Assembly (NCBI GenBank): GCA_022559985.1
Contig: JAFJTR010000058.1
Coordinates: 1 to 64,000, forward strand
From: Parastagonospora avenae f. sp. tritici 18332-5
Lineage: Eukaryota; Ascomycota; Dothideomycetes; Pleosporales; Phaeosphaeriaceae
DNA length: 64,000 nt
Direction of reading: 5' to 3'
Shown here: positions 40,005-52,787 of the stretch, piece by piece
Numbering within the stretch: position 1 is the stretch's first letter
Layout of the letters: the number at the start of each line of letters is the position of its first letter
Program-made: the position numbers and the translations under genes
Notes under the pieces: generated by a model
The model's input: only the letters and a program-made list of their open reading frames with translations
Database searches by the model: none
What the model was told of the DNA's origin: nothing

Positions 40005-43000
40005 ATGGTCGACATCATGCCCCAAGCAGGGCCATCCACGGGCGCAACTATGACCACGTTCCGGGTCACAGACAACGGAATGCCAGATGGCGCATCGCCT
40101 GCACCAAGATCCAGAATGAGCGGAGTTGCGATGCCTCCTGCCAATGGTGCGCAGCCGAACGGCATGGTCACCATTCCTTTGAGCGCCCGCAAGGCACAGC
40201 CGCTAGATCTTGCGACGGTTGAGCGCAGAGGCTTTGGCGCACCAAACAACCAGCCACCAAAGTCAAATCGCATGTTTGGCCTGAAGGAATCGCCCACGTA
40301 TCGCCCGACTGCCGAGCAGTTCAAGGACCCAGTGCAATATATCCAGAGCATTCGTGAGGAGGCGCAACAGTACGGCATCGTCAAGATCATCCCGCCCGAC
40401 AGCTGGACCCCTTCATTCGCCATCGACACAGAAGTACGTGTAGCGCAGTTTCTAGTGATTGAAGCTTTGTCAATCTTCAACTTTTTCAAAATCATCCATG
40501 TGCAATTGAGCTAACATGCGACAGCGCTTCCATTTCCGCACGCGGCGGCAGGAGCTCAACTCTGTCGAAGGAGGTGTGTATCTTCCACCAACCATGGCTT
40601 TTTAAATGTACTAATGCAGCCAGGTACACGTGCCAATCTGAATTATTTAGACCAACTTGCCAAATTCCACAAACAACATGGCCACAGCCTCACTCGTTTC
40701 CCCAGTGTGGACAAACGACCACTGGATCTGTATAAGCTCAAGAAGGCTGTGGAGACCAGAGGCGGCTTCGAGCGTGTCTGCAAGCAGAAGAAGTGGGCCG
40801 AAATTGGACGAGATCTCGGCTATAGTGGCAAGATCATGTCTTCGCTGTCGACTTCGCTGAAGAACTCATACCAGAAATGGTTGCATCCATATGAAGAGTA
40901 CCTGCGCGTTGTGAAGCCTGGAGTGCAGCAGATGCTTGAATTCGAGCACGGCGGGCCCTTCACCCCATCGCCTGCGCATTCGCCCTTGAAGAAATCGGCG
41001 CAGGGCACACCCGTCGCGAATACGTCCGACTCACCTGCAATGAGAGCGTCGGCAGCTCTGAATGCTACGCTGCATGGTGATGCTGTGCAGGTTCCACCCA
41101 CGGAATTGCCTCGGCCTGTCATGGCGTCTGGCTTCACACCTGTAAATTCCGCTGGAGGCTTCACAGCAGTCAACTCTCAAACCCCACAAGCAACTCCAGG
41201 ACATCCACCGACATCAAGCTCTTTCTCTGCAGTCAACACTCCAAATGGCTTCCATCGCGACCATGTTGATTCTCGCACCGCTACGCCGCTGCGCAATGGT
41301 GGAAGCCCCATGCTGTCTGCGCACAACACGCCAGATCTGCGGCCGGCTGCGCTCGGCTCGACTCCACTGTCGAGTGGCCAGATGTTCAACCAGCTCAAGC
41401 GCACACTATCGCAAGATGCGGAAGACAGCTCGAACGGCGATGTAGACGAGAACGGGCGACGTAGCAAGCGGCTAAAGAAAGGTAAGCACATTTTCCTATG
41501 CAGTCTCGCTCCACCCGCCGTCAGAACAGGGATGTCGTGTCAGCGCGTCCGTCCAGATCCAGGCACGGGTGAGACGGGAGCTGCACGTCTCATTGGGTAA
41601 TGGACCTCGCTAACGCACCATGCTGCAGATGCGGCGCCCACCGTTGCAGGCTCGCACATGACGCAGCCGCGACAGTCGACACCAGGCTCGACTTTCAACC
41701 CTCGTGCACGTGCCGCAGATGAGAGACCCGGAGATGTAAGTGCAGTCACGCTATCGCACCTCAAGATACTAATCCCCTGCTAGCGATGTGAGACCTGCGG
41801 TACCGACAACGATCCGCAAAACATCTTGCTCTGCGACAGCTGCGATGCTGGCTACCACGGTTACTGCCTCGATCCGCCTATCAAGGCCATTCCTACCTTT
41901 GACTGGCATTGTCCACGATGCCTCGTCGGCACGGGCGAGTTTGGTTTCGAGGAGGGTGGCGTGTACTCTCTCAAGCAGTTCCAGGAGAAGGCGCACAACT
42001 TCAAACAGGCGCACTTCGCCAACAAGACAGCCTTCGATCCTGTTACGAATGCGCCACGGGCCGTGACTGAAGAAGACGTCGAGAGTGAATTCTGGCGATG
42101 TGTCGGGAATCTGACTGAGACCATCGAAGTCGAATACGGAGCCGACGTACATTCAACAACACATGGAAGCGGCTTCCCCACGATCGAGAAGAACCCACGA
42201 GACCCCTACTCGACTGACCCCTGGAATTTGAACATCCTTCCCTACGCCCCCGACTCGCTCTTCCGCCACATCAAGTCCGACATCTCAGGTATGACTGTAC
42301 CGTGGCTGTATGTCGGTATGGTCTTTTCGACCTTCTGCTGGCATGCCGAAGACCACTACACGTACTCGGCCAATTACCAGCATTTCGGCGCTACAAAGAC
42401 TTGGTATGGCATCCCAGCTGAGGATACCGAGAAGTTCGAGCAAGCAATGCGCGAGGCAGTGCCGGAATTGTTCGAGTCGCAGCCAGATCTCCTATTCCAG
42501 CTTGTCACTCTTCTCACCCCTGAACAACTGCAGAAGGCTGGTGTCCGAGTCTATGCACTCGATCAGCGGGCTGGAGAGTTCGTCATTACCTTCCCTCAAG
42601 CTTATCACGCTGGCTTTAACCATGGCTTCAACATGAACGAAGCTGTCAACTTTGCGCCATCAGACTGGGAGCCCTTTGGCGAGTTTGGTGTCCAACGCCT
42701 CCGGGACTATAGGAGGCAGCCATGTTTCTCGCACGATGAGCTACTTCTGGCAGCGGCAGCGCGCAAGGACACAACGATCAAGACTGCAAAATGGCTTGGG
42801 CCCGCACTGGAGCGAATGCGCGATCGTGAAGTCAGCGTGCGTGCGTCTTTCCTGGAGAAACACAAGGCCGCAAAGGAGCACTCGTGCAAGATTGATAACA
42901 CTGGCGATTCCGAAGTCCAGTGCGAGCTGGAATTCATCGTCGACGACACCGACATCCACGAAGACGAGCAGATCTGTACGCACTGCAAGGCGTACGGTTA

Positions 43001-45407
43001 CCTGTCTCGCTTTTACTGCCGCAACACAAAGAAGGTCGTGTGTCTGCAACATGCGGGATGGTACGAGTGCTGTCCTGGGAGCCTCGAGGCAGATCGCTTC
43101 ACTGGAGCTCGTGGCGAGCATGTGCTCATCTATCGCATGCCGACCGATGCTCTAGAATCCATTGTCCAGAAAGTCGTTGACAAGGCCGGTACCCCTGAAG
43201 CTTGGGAAGAGAAGATGGAAGCTCTTCTATCCGAAGGTCCCCAGCCGCAACTCAAATCTTTGCGCTCTCTCTTGAACGAAGGCGAGAAGATTGATTGGGA
43301 TCTTCGGGGCCTACCAGATCTGAAAGACTTTGTAGAGAAGTGCCAGGAGGTTGCAGACAATGCCATCAATTACATCACTCGAAAGCAGCAGAATCGACGC
43401 AAAAATGAGCGAGTCTGGAAAGGGCGCGGCGCGGGCAAACAAGCAGCAGCGATTGAAGCCGACGAGAAAGAAAAAGAGTATCGCAGCGTTGAGAACATCC
43501 AAAAGCTCCTTAACCAGGCGAAAGAACTCGGCTTTGACTGCCCAGAGATTACTTCTCTCCGCGAACGTGCAGAAAGCATCGCATCATTCCAGGACAAGGC
43601 GCGAACGACCTTGCGCGAACGACCAAATCAACAAAACATCGCTCGACTGGACGAACTTCTCGAAGAAGGCAAGGGGTTCAATGTCGACTTGCCCGAGCTC
43701 GAAGCGCTTGAAAAGGTTGCGCAACAGCTGAAGTGGCTTCAGGAGATCGAAGACTTCAAATTTAAGCAAGTGACGACTTTGAAGGAGGTGGGCGAATTGA
43801 TCACCCGCGGTGCTGAACTTGGTATACCGGACAATAATCTCGAGATACAGTTCTTGCAAAGTAAGAAGGACCAAGGCGAATTCTGGGAGACCAAGGCAAA
43901 AGAGCTCATGGCTGTCGAGAACGTCCACTACCAGCAGCTAGACGCCTTGTCGAAGCAAGCTGCGAGCTTACCTGTCACGCCCGAGACCCGCGCCGCAGTT
44001 GATGCCATCTTGAAGAAACAAAGAGATGCACAGGAGTTGATAATGTCACTCTATGAACGCAGCAAGGACCCCGACTTCTCGAAGCGCCCTAAGTACATGG
44101 ACGTCAAGAATGCGATTGAAGGCCTGAGTGTGTTGAATAGTAAGCCACCCGGTACCATCGACCTCGAGAAGGAGCAGAAACGTCATGAAGACTGGATGCG
44201 TACCGGAAAGAAGCTGTTCGGCAAAGCCAACGCACCTTTGCATATCCTTCACGCGCACATGAAGCAAGTTGACGAGCGGAATCAGTCGTGTTTTGACCTG
44301 TCCGACCAGCCTAGAATGCCGGTCGAGCCTGCGTCTCGCGAGGCAACCCCCGTCGATGGAGAAGATAGCGTAGAAGGCTCCGGCTCAAACCGCGGAGTAT
44401 TCTGCATCTGTCGTCAAAAGGAAGCGGGCATGATGATTGAATGTGAGCTGTGTCACGAATGGTGAGCTCTTCATTATCGTAAATCGCGTCAATCGCTAAT
44501 ATCAAAAAGGTACCACGGCAAATGCCTGAAGATCGCCCGCGGCAAACTCAAGGAGGATGACAAGTACACCTGCCCCATCTGCGACTACCGGGTCAAGATT
44601 CCTCGTGACGCCACTCGTCCCAAACTCGAAGACCTTCAGAGGTGGCAAGACATGTTGCCTGATCTTCCTTTTCAGCCGGAGGAGGAAGACACTTTAGAGT
44701 CCCTTATTCATCATGGCACAAAGTTCCGCGAGTACGTCGCACAGTACATCAACCCGCTGATGTCAAGTCCCGATGAACTCACAACTCAGCGCTTCTACCT
44801 GCGAAAGCTCGAGGGTGCAGAGATTCTCCTAGCCAACGAGATTAACTTCTTCCGACAAGAGTTGCACAAATGGGCTCCTGTCGCTCCGTCACCTCCACCC
44901 ATTCTGCAGATGTCGCTGTCGACGCGCAAGCCACGGCCTACTAAGCAGCAGAAGCTTATGAACCAGTTGGGTTTGACCAATCCCGATGACTTACCACAGC
45001 ACCTGAAGCCAAAGACACAACAGTTCACCAAGAGCAAGTCGGTGGAGGATCCTACGAAACCTCAGCTTCAGCCTGCGCCCGAACAATCGCACACCCCACC
45101 TGGTGACCCTCGCCGTGGCGAATTTGGCGATAACGACTACTTCAATTCTAGCACCGTGCCCACGTCCGCCTTCAACAACTCACCAACCTTTGCTACCAAT
45201 GCTCCCCTGAGCTTCGGCGGTGGCTCGTCAATTGCGCCCATCGACCCCGGCCTGTTTGAGACATCTGGCCCAGCCCCAACAAGCCCGATGCAAGACCCCT
45301 TCAAGAGCTCCGGCAACGGGCACGAGATGTTTGGCGAAGCCATGGACATGGGTGGCGGCCAAGCAGAAGAGGCTTTGGCTGCAACGGAAGGCAACTACAT
45401 GGATTAG
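40005..45407 (+). CDS. KDM5: KDM5-type JmjC histone H3K4 demethylase (JmjN-ARID-PHD-JmjC-C5HC2-PLU1-PHD)
   Basis: Six exons: 40005-40433, 40525-40573, 40624-41481, 41629-41735, 41784-44461, 44510-45407; 1672 residues. Domains in order: JmjN (~97-138, 'SPTYRPTAEQFKDPVQYI'); ARID (~160-260, 'LDQLAKFHKQHG'); PHD1 (~482-530, 'CETCGTDND...LLCDSCDAGYH'); JmjC (~640-780) with iron ligands H668 and E670 in 'FCWHAEDHYTYS' and H756 in 'AYHAGFNHGFN', and the 2-oxoglutarate Lys in 'ATKTWYGIP'; C5HC2 zinc finger ('CTHCKAYGYLSRFYC...CLQHAGWYECCP'); PLU-1 region; PHD2 (~1358-1405, 'CICRQKEAGMMIECELCHEWYHG'). It removes methyl groups from H3K4 in chromatin. Active-site residues are all present. PHD2 is split by the last intron. 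The tail is low-complexity. Confidence 0.95.
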
Positions 45408-45963
45408 TAGTTCATGTCAGCAGACCTTCCGATACCCATGCGATCTCACGACGATTTCGGCACGACTCCTTTTCACGACCTGCCTTGCCATTCTCCAAAA
45501 AGAAAACGATTATCCGCGATCTGCTCTGGCATACACCTGTTTAATGAGCTGCTTGTACGATGTCATATGTTTCTGTATATGTATTCGTCTGTTTCTTTTT
45601 CACCGACCGGATAGTAGGGATCATTCGGCTGCGAATTTCTGCTGCAGGATCGCCTCAGCACGATAATCCGAGCCAGTCAAAAACTGTTGTTGCTGCATTA
45701 TACTGGGTGTTATGGTGTAGTACTAGGTCAAATACCCGACACGCGGTGTGTAGAGGTGTTCTTGTATTTCGATAATCGATGAATGGATATTTCAGCATTT
45801 TGCAATTATTCTACCTTGTGCTCGTGCTGAACGGTGATGACGCAGCGAAGTGGAAGCAGAAGATGCGGTTCTGGTCTAAGTGGATGTCAGGCTTGGCACT
45901 CGGAACTTTGGAAAAAGATGGACCACCTCGAGCTCCAACAACGACTTTGGACGCCATCACACA
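45408..45963. other. Intergenic between KDM5 and OXA1
   Basis: 556 bases: 3' region of KDM5 and promoter of OXA1 (same strand). ORFs lack motifs. Confidence 0.4.
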
Positions 45964-47912
45964 ATGCTACCAAGTAGAGGGTTGCGGCCCGCCCAATTCA
46001 TGGCGTCAAGTTCACGACAGCCAGTATCACTTCGGTCCAGTGCTTCAAGAAAGGTGCGCATACTTAAATCCCCGCATGGCTGGTTCATCACGTCTCCGCG
46101 GTCACCTCCGCATGCCGCAACTCTGCGTCTGCACCGCCTGCGCTGCACCCACCGCTTGTACAAAAAATATTCAGACCTGATACTGATATGACACGCCCAG
46201 TTCTCTTCATTACCACGTACCGCTGGCCTGTCCGCACCCTCATGCCGCGCAAGCCCACTTCAGTCGGCTAGGTGGAGGACTGGCGCAACCGGTCGTTCAC
46301 CTGTTGTGCTGACTGCTTCCTCTGTGCGCAATGGCTCCTGGTACGCTCCATGGAGCTGGGGCAAATCCAGCACTCCCTCTGGCAACGCGCCCGCCTCTGG
46401 AACAGAGCAAGTTCCAATCGCCGAGTTCATAAATGATCCCGTCTCACATCACATCGAACCCGCCGTAACGTCGACAACACCAGAACTCGCGCCCGCAGGA
46501 ATAGACAAGGCTCCTGTACTCAACAGCACCTCGGATGCAACAAGCACGGCCGCCGACAGCGTGACCACCTTCAGCGACGCGAAGACAATCGATGACCTGC
46601 TCGGCCTAGAGCCTACATCAGACGTCATAGCCACCAAAGCCGAAATCGACCCGACCGCCCTCATCGATCATGCTGGACAGCTGAAAGAGCTGGGTCTGGA
46701 CTTTGGCTGGGGCCTCACAACAGTCTTCGAGAGGATCGTCGAAACAGTCTATCTGAATTCTGGCTTCGGTTGGGCAGGATCCATCATGCTTGCCTCTGTA
46801 GCAGTTCGTGGTGCTACCTTTTTCTTCCAGGCCCTCAGTTCAGATAGGATGGCCGCGTTGGCCGCTCTTAAGCCTCTCACAGAGCCTATACAAGAGAAGC
46901 TGACGGCCGCAATTGCACGAGGCGACAAGCAGGCCGAGCAGATGTACAAAATGCAGCAAGCTCAAGTCATGGCACCGCACATGGGCGGTATGTTCTCCAT
47001 GGGAGGATTCATGATTATACAGGCTTGGATTGGTTTTGGTGCTTTCAGATGTCTTCGAGCCATGGGAGCACTACCTGTGCCTGGCATGGTGAACGATGGC
47101 TTCTTCTGGTTCAAGGACCTTACCGTTCATGACCCGTACTACATCCTTCCTGCAACCATTACCGCTATCTTGTATGGTCTCTTCAAGGTACGATCACCCT
47201 CTACATGCCCAGTCTTCCAACTAACCTCTCCTAGATGGGCGGTGAAACGGGTGTCTCGGCCGAAGCTGCTGGCCAGCAGAATGGGATTCGACAGGGCATG
47301 ATGACGGGACTTGCCTTCTTCATGGGTATTATCACCTCGTTTCAACCTGCTGTTCTGCAACTTTACTTCGTCACCACTAGTATCCTAGGTGCTGGAACCG
47401 GTTACCTACTCCGCCAAAACTGGTTCAGACGCATGATCCACATCCGCCAACTCCCCAGCAAAAAGAGCGCAGAGATCTATAGCAAGGTTGTAAAGGGTGA
47501 GGTCAGGCTCTCCCAGATTAAGAGCAAGGACGGAAAGGTCAGATACCAAGCGCCGACTGCTCCGACAAACCGTCGCTCGGCGGCTACTCTCCCTGGCATC
47601 AAGCTCCGCGAGGGCTTGGCTGTGCCCGCTCACCTCAAGGTCGTGGAACCAGTGAAGGAAAGCAGCGAGCGCAACGACCGTGATGAGGACTTCGAGGCAG
47701 GTGCCCAGGGCACGATGATGGAGAAGATGAGCTACTACCGCAGGAATTACCGCCTTGCGTACATTTACAGACGCATGCAGGGTAGCATTGAGAAGTCGTT
47801 GCAGAAAATGGGTTATGGGGGCGCGAAGATCACCGATGCGCAGCGAAAGAGGAAGATCCGTGCGGAGCAGTATGAGATTGAAAGGAGGAGGAGATTCGAG
47901 AACAGGAAATGA
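45964..47912 (+). CDS. OXA1: Mitochondrial inner-membrane insertase Oxa1
   Basis: Exons 45964-46053, 46201-47187, 47235-47912; 584 residues. The first exon encodes an Arg/Ser-rich presequence, 'MLPSRGLRPAQFMASSSRQ', joined to 'FSSLPRTAGLSAPSCRASP', a typical mitochondrial targeting region. The YidC/Oxa1/Alb3 core starts near residue 235: 'LGLDFGWGLTTVFERIVETV', 'WAGSIMLASVAVRGATFFFQ', 'APHMGGMFSMGGFMIIQAWIG', 'LAFFMGIITSFQPAVLQLYF'. The matrix tail (ribosome-binding in yeast) is basic. It inserts mitochondrially encoded proteins such as Cox2. A Ser/Thr-rich segment (~75-160) between presequence and core makes it longer than the usual ~480-residue forms. The 147-nt first intron is the least certain part of the model. 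Confidence 0.92.
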
Positions 47913-48182
47913 TTATGAGATACCGGGATGGGGATTGTGGCAGTAGTTGTACATTATAATGGCTCTTGGTGAGTCTCAAGGGCTTTTGTAGGGTCTTTCT
48001 TGTACAATATCGATGCATATGCTCTCGCATCAGATGATGTTACAACTCGCTCGATGCGGTGTCCTGTACATCCGGTATATTCCTTCATGCAATGATCGTG
48101 TTCCGATTCATATGTACACTCCCATGCCACATCTTCCCGGCTATGTCCTATCATCCCACAAACATTTTCGTTCCCGATCCAC

Positions 48183-48669
48183 CTACTCCAAACTCGTATA
48201 CATATCCAGTTCCTGCCCATTCCTCCTCCTCCTCTCCACCGGATCCGCCCTCATCTCGACCCCCGGCCCAACACGTCTTGCATCCCCTCTATGCGTCGGG
48301 AAAACCTGAATCCCAAAAAGTCAGCCACATCTCATACACCAAAACCAAAAAAAAAATTCAATCCCCCCATCTTCTCTCCCCTCGCCCATTGAGAAATACA
48401 AAACGTACCTTAGTCCCACCCCACCCCAACCTAAACGCCGCCTCATTGGCCACCAGCTCTCCAAAGCCCAGCATCAGCCCGTTGACGAACGGCAGGAAGA
48501 GGTTTATCGCGGCGCCGCGGAGGAGGCCCCAGAGGGTGGGCGGGGCGTAGAGGATCATGGGGGATGAGGAGGGCGGCGAGGAGGATTGCGAGTCTGCGGG
48601 TGCGGAGTAGGACTCGCTGTCGGTGGGAATTGTGAGGCCGGAGGCCGTGAGGGCGGTTGGGTCGTCCAT
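48183..48669 (-). CDS. MIM1: Mitochondrial outer-membrane import protein Mim1/Tom13
   Basis: Two exons, 48409-48669 and 48183-48305, 127 residues. The Tom13/Mim1 core is 'APPTLWGLLRGAAINLFLPF' plus 'VNGLMLGFGELVANEAAFRLGWGGTK', a single membrane helix with GxxxG-like small-residue spacing at about residues 43-75. The splice gives 'GWGGTK|VFPTHRGD'. The N-terminus is Ser/Pro-rich and the C-terminus basic. In yeast Mim1 helps insert alpha-helical outer-membrane proteins, including Tom receptors. The 103-nt intron has donor GTACGT and contains a run of about ten T. It is divergent from the Shp1 gene. Confidence 0.88.
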
Positions 48670-49254
48670 TGTAGGCTGTGTGGGTGTGAGGTGTTGAGAG
48701 GAGTGTTGGAGATGTCCCGCGGCGGTGATGATGGTGTCGGATGGGTATGTATGAAGCGGTTGCCGGATTTTATTTTGGTTTTCGGCCGCTTGGATGCCGC
48801 GTGGGGTAATTGGGGTCTGATGCGGGTGTCAAAGGCGCGTGGTGGGATTTTGGCCGGCTTCCGAGGTTGCAGGGCTTGGTGGTGATGGGGAGGATTCGTG
48901 AGGCTCTGGGGTCGTGCATCCCGCCCGCGCTTGGCGTTGGTGGAGCTAGGACTTTGACGTGTGTATTGAAGGGTACTTTGCATTGGATTGACAGGAATTG
49001 AATTGGTGTTCTAGTTACTTTCATTGCTTGACTGCTGCTCTCACATAGTTGCAGTCTGAACTGACTTCATCTTCCGCTCTTGTTAGAGCTCTGAGGGTTG
49101 CCTTCCTGCCCGAGTGAGAGCAAACGAGTATCGACGTCAGCCACTGCCGCCTCCACGTTCGACGCCCCCACTCCATTAGAGCTCCAGCACTTTCTCGCCG
49201 AGCTCCTCAACCACAACACCACCCTCACTCTACCTCTACCATAATCGACCTGAT
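48670..49254. promoter_or_regulatory. Divergent region MIM1 / SHP1
   Basis: 585 bases between two divergent starts, so both promoters lie here. No defined element recognised. Confidence 0.45.
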
Positions 49255-50674
49255 ATGTCTGAAGGCGCCGAGAATCAAGACGCTCAGATAGCACAACTCG
49301 CAAGCTTGACTGGTCTCGATCCTGCGACTGTAAGTAGAATCTCGTAGAATCTCGGAGCTCTCACTAATACTGGCTGCAGGCAGAGCGCTACTTGAACGCA
49401 TCCAACGGCGATCTCACCCTCGCTGCTTCCCTCTACTTCGACGAACACCAAGAACAAGAGCAGGGCTCAGAAGCAGACGTCGAAATGGCTGGCGACGAGC
49501 AAACTACCGACCCGACTCCCAACTCTCCTCAGCAGCCTGTACCCGGTGGTGCTCGCAGGCTCGATGGCACATATGTTGACCCGCCCGCGGCTGCAGCATC
49601 GTCCTCATCATCACAGCCTTCGTCCAGCAGACAGGCTCCACAGCAGCGTGGTGTAGCGGGTCTGAGGACGCTCAAGGACCTGCAGTCGTCGGGTGGCGGA
49701 GGCGGACATGGCCATGCCCACGGAGATGGCGATCATAGCTCGGATGATGACCAAGACGACGAGAACCAGGACTTCTTCACGGGTGGTGAGAAGTCGGGGC
49801 TGGCGGTGCAGAACCCAAATGCAGCAAACCCTCGCGACCAGATCAACAACATCCTCAAGCGCGCGCGACAGTAAGTCTGGCTATAGTTTGCAGTAGCAAC
49901 GTCAAAGCTAACAGCAACAGGAATGCTCCACGACCGGGCGGCGACGACGAGCGACCGAGCTCATTCTTCCGCGGTACGGGTACTACACTTGGTGGCGACG
50001 ATGCGCCCTCGCGTACCATTCCCGACCCCGATGCGGCCGCAGCTGCCGCAGCTCCCCCAGAGCGTGCTCACCGCGAGCTGCACTTGTGGCGCGACGGCTT
50101 CTCGGTCGACGACGGTGCCCTCTTCCGCTACGATGACCCCGCAAATGCGCGCACCCTAGAAATGATCAACACGGGTCATGCTCCACTACACATCCTGAAC
50201 GTCGAGCACGGTCAAGAGGTAGATGTTGAAGTTCACGCGCACAAGGACGAGGACTATAAGCAGCCAAAGAAGAAGTATGTTCCCTTCTCAGGATCCGGCA
50301 ACCGTCTGGGTAGCCCGACTCCGGGTGTGAGCTCTGCAAGTGCCCCGATGACGGCTGCACCGTCCTCAAGTACCACGGCGGCCTCCACCTCAACCACTCC
50401 CGCGGCACCCTCGGTTGATGTCGATGCTTCGGCGCCCACCATCACACTCCAGATCCGACTCGGCGACGGTACCCGTCTGCAGTCGCGCTTCAACACCACA
50501 CACACCATTGGCGACGTCTACGAATTTGTAGACCGCGCTAGTCCTGCGAGTCAGGAGCGCGCGTATGCGCTGATGACGACGTTTCCTTCGAAGGAGCTCG
50601 AGGACAAGGCGCAGGTCTTGGGCGACATGTCGGAGTTCAAGCGCGGCGGCGTCGTGGTCCAGAAGTGGAAATAG
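49255..50674 (+). CDS. SHP1: Cdc48/p97 adaptor p47/Shp1 (UBA-SEP-UBX)
   Basis: Exons 49255-49329, 49380-49870, 49921-50674; 439 residues. The N-terminal UBA-like region is 'AQIAQLASLTGLDPAT|AERYLNASNGDLTLAASLYF' (1-45), with a splice in its middle. A Ser/Pro/acidic linker with 'GGGGGHGHAHGDGDHSSDDD' follows. The SEP domain (~225-290) reads 'RELHLWRDGFSVDDGALFRYDDP' and 'MINTGHAPLHI'. The UBX domain (~360-439) reads 'ITLQIRLGDGTRLQSRFNTTH' and 'ALMTTFPSKELED'. The Cdc48-binding loop of UBX (FPR-like) appears as TFPSK, as in p47-class proteins. It recruits Cdc48 to ubiquitinated proteins in membrane fusion and protein degradation. All three domains are intact; both introns are 50 nt. Confidence 0.95.
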
Positions 50675-52787
50675 AGACCTGGTACGGTGTGATGTGAGCT
50701 AGATGTTGACGGTTTGGCGGTGCACAGTATGCACAACAGAACAGCATTCTAGCCATCGGAACAGATCACAAGTCACGGTTACTTTGAATCAGCATTAGTT
50801 TCTACATCACCAATAAAGACCCACGGAGCAAACACTCCGTGTGTTTCTAGCTTGCCGTCATGATTCATCTAACTTATATTGCGTCCAGGTTCAACTTGAC
50901 GTTTGCAGTGTTACACCATGGTGAGGGGTTCACTATGTCTTCTAGAATCTCCATGGGCGCGGCTCGGGATGGGATCTGTGCACTTTAGAGAGGCGAGACG
51001 AGCCGTGGGATAAGGTTCGAAACGAGGTGATGCGCGGATGCGGATACGGATGGGCAGGGGATGCGAGGTGAGACGGCAACGGCGACGGGCGACGGCTATG
51101 GCACCTTTCTTTTGTGAAGGGAGAGCTGAATACGGTATCGAGCAGATAGAGGAATTGAGTTTTGAAGATCTATCGGATCGAAAGTATACTGCTCAGTGTG
51201 GTGGTGACATGCGCCGTTTCGCAGTCCCTGCGATGTGGTTCTGTGAACTTGTGGTATGGTATCACGCTGTGAGCTAATAGATTGCGCACTTGCCCGTGTC
51301 ATGACGTGAACGGCTTGCAGGTTTAGTCTTTTGAAGTAATCGAACGCCTTGGAAACTGCACGTTTGTCTGTCGAAGGGATAAGCGCTGTGGATGATGTTC
51401 TCTCCAAATAGTACAACGCGATTGACGCCGTATGTTGGATATAGATCTCGGGGAGTAAGCCGGAATACAAAATTCTACACCCAAGAGTGAAAGTAAGATC
51501 GATTATTTCCCTGGCAAGATGGAACCGAAATGCAACGCTGTTCTTTTTCCAGCAGGAGTATTTGAGTTTATGCATGCCCTATTCAAGAGAAGCTTGGCGA
51601 GTTGTCGCGTTCATCCACAGCTGGAGTTTTACCCAGCTTCGGTTCCTTCAAGGACAGGCTTGGCTGCATGTCGCCTTTCTCTCGATCCGTGGACGGGACT
51701 TTTGTTAACCAGCATCAATCCCTCCCCTTGGCGCCGTTCTCAAACCCAGCACCAGCCAGCCGCGCAAATGCAATCGTCGCACGTGTAATATATCACTGGT
51801 GCGATTCGCACTCGCCCTCCCCGATCTGAACAACTCCCCGAACACCGTCGCTCGCAGCTTATCTGCAGTCCGCGATTCAAATTGAGGCGCATCCTGCACG
51901 ATCATAAATGACGATGAACGGTCTTGGCCCGCCGATCGAGTGCTTTGGGTAAATGAAGTCGTCTGCGACTCATGGTGTGACGTCGAACCCGTGCACGCAC
52001 AGTCCCTTTGCGAAACACGCTGGCCGCTCCGCCAAATCACATGTTGCAGCCCGCCAGCAATTGCGAAACCACGCCGCAAGTCCCACCCACTGCGCTGCGG
52101 GCGCAACTAATTGGTGCGCGATCGGCAGAGCAGCCGTGGGGCGTGCGACGCGGCCTTTTGCCCAGGGTTGAGATGAGCTTCGGGCCCTTTTGATTGATGC
52201 CATGGGGCGATGATGGAACGCCGCATGCTGTTGGAAAGAGATGATGCGACATGGGCCTATCCATACGCGTAATCCCAGGCCCCCAAGCCCACGGGGCAAG
52301 TGGTGTGCGAGGCTGGTGGGTCCGTTTTTTCTTTCCTTCTATCAAGAAAGGCGGTCCGAATAGTTTCTTGAACGTGTACTGTGGGTTTGAGATTGTTCGA
52401 CGTTACCGCGCCTTGTTGCTTGGTTTCTTCGTTACTGTACCTTATTCAGTTGGTGGCATCCCCCACGATCGGTGTTTCTCCTTTCTGCTTTTGCGCTTTT
52501 GTGTCGTCGCTCTTTCCCCAGATAGCTGTGGTGTGCTTTTCCTTCCTTCCTGCCAGCGCAACGCTCCTTCCGCTTTCTGCGTCTCCAAACGGCCGGCCGA
52601 AATCACCTCATTTCCATACTGTTCAACAGTTTCCCCAGCACCACGGTCCCTACAAAGTTGAGCGGGAGAAAGGTTTCGCGCTTACATTCCTTCAGTCTTA
52701 CACTGCGAGCGATGCTGCTGGAACTTTATCGGTAAAACCTCACGACTACACTATCGCGCTTAGTGTACACGAATACGAGCCGGCACC
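50675..52787. promoter_or_regulatory. Long upstream region of the DUF3405 gene with CT-rich leader
   Basis: 2.1 kb without a supportable gene. A 159-codon minus ORF at 51096-51575 lacks motifs and is probably chance. 52340-52660 is pyrimidine-rich (ttctttccttctatc; ccttccttcctgcc), like a fungal core promoter or leader, directly upstream of the gene at 52788. The region is longer than any other gap here, so distal regulation or an unrecognised non-coding transcript is possible. Confidence 0.45.

Noticed and set aside
51096..51575. 159-codon minus-strand ORF as a gene
   Set aside because: No motif, atypical residue mix, in a promoter-like region; no supporting splice or signal features.
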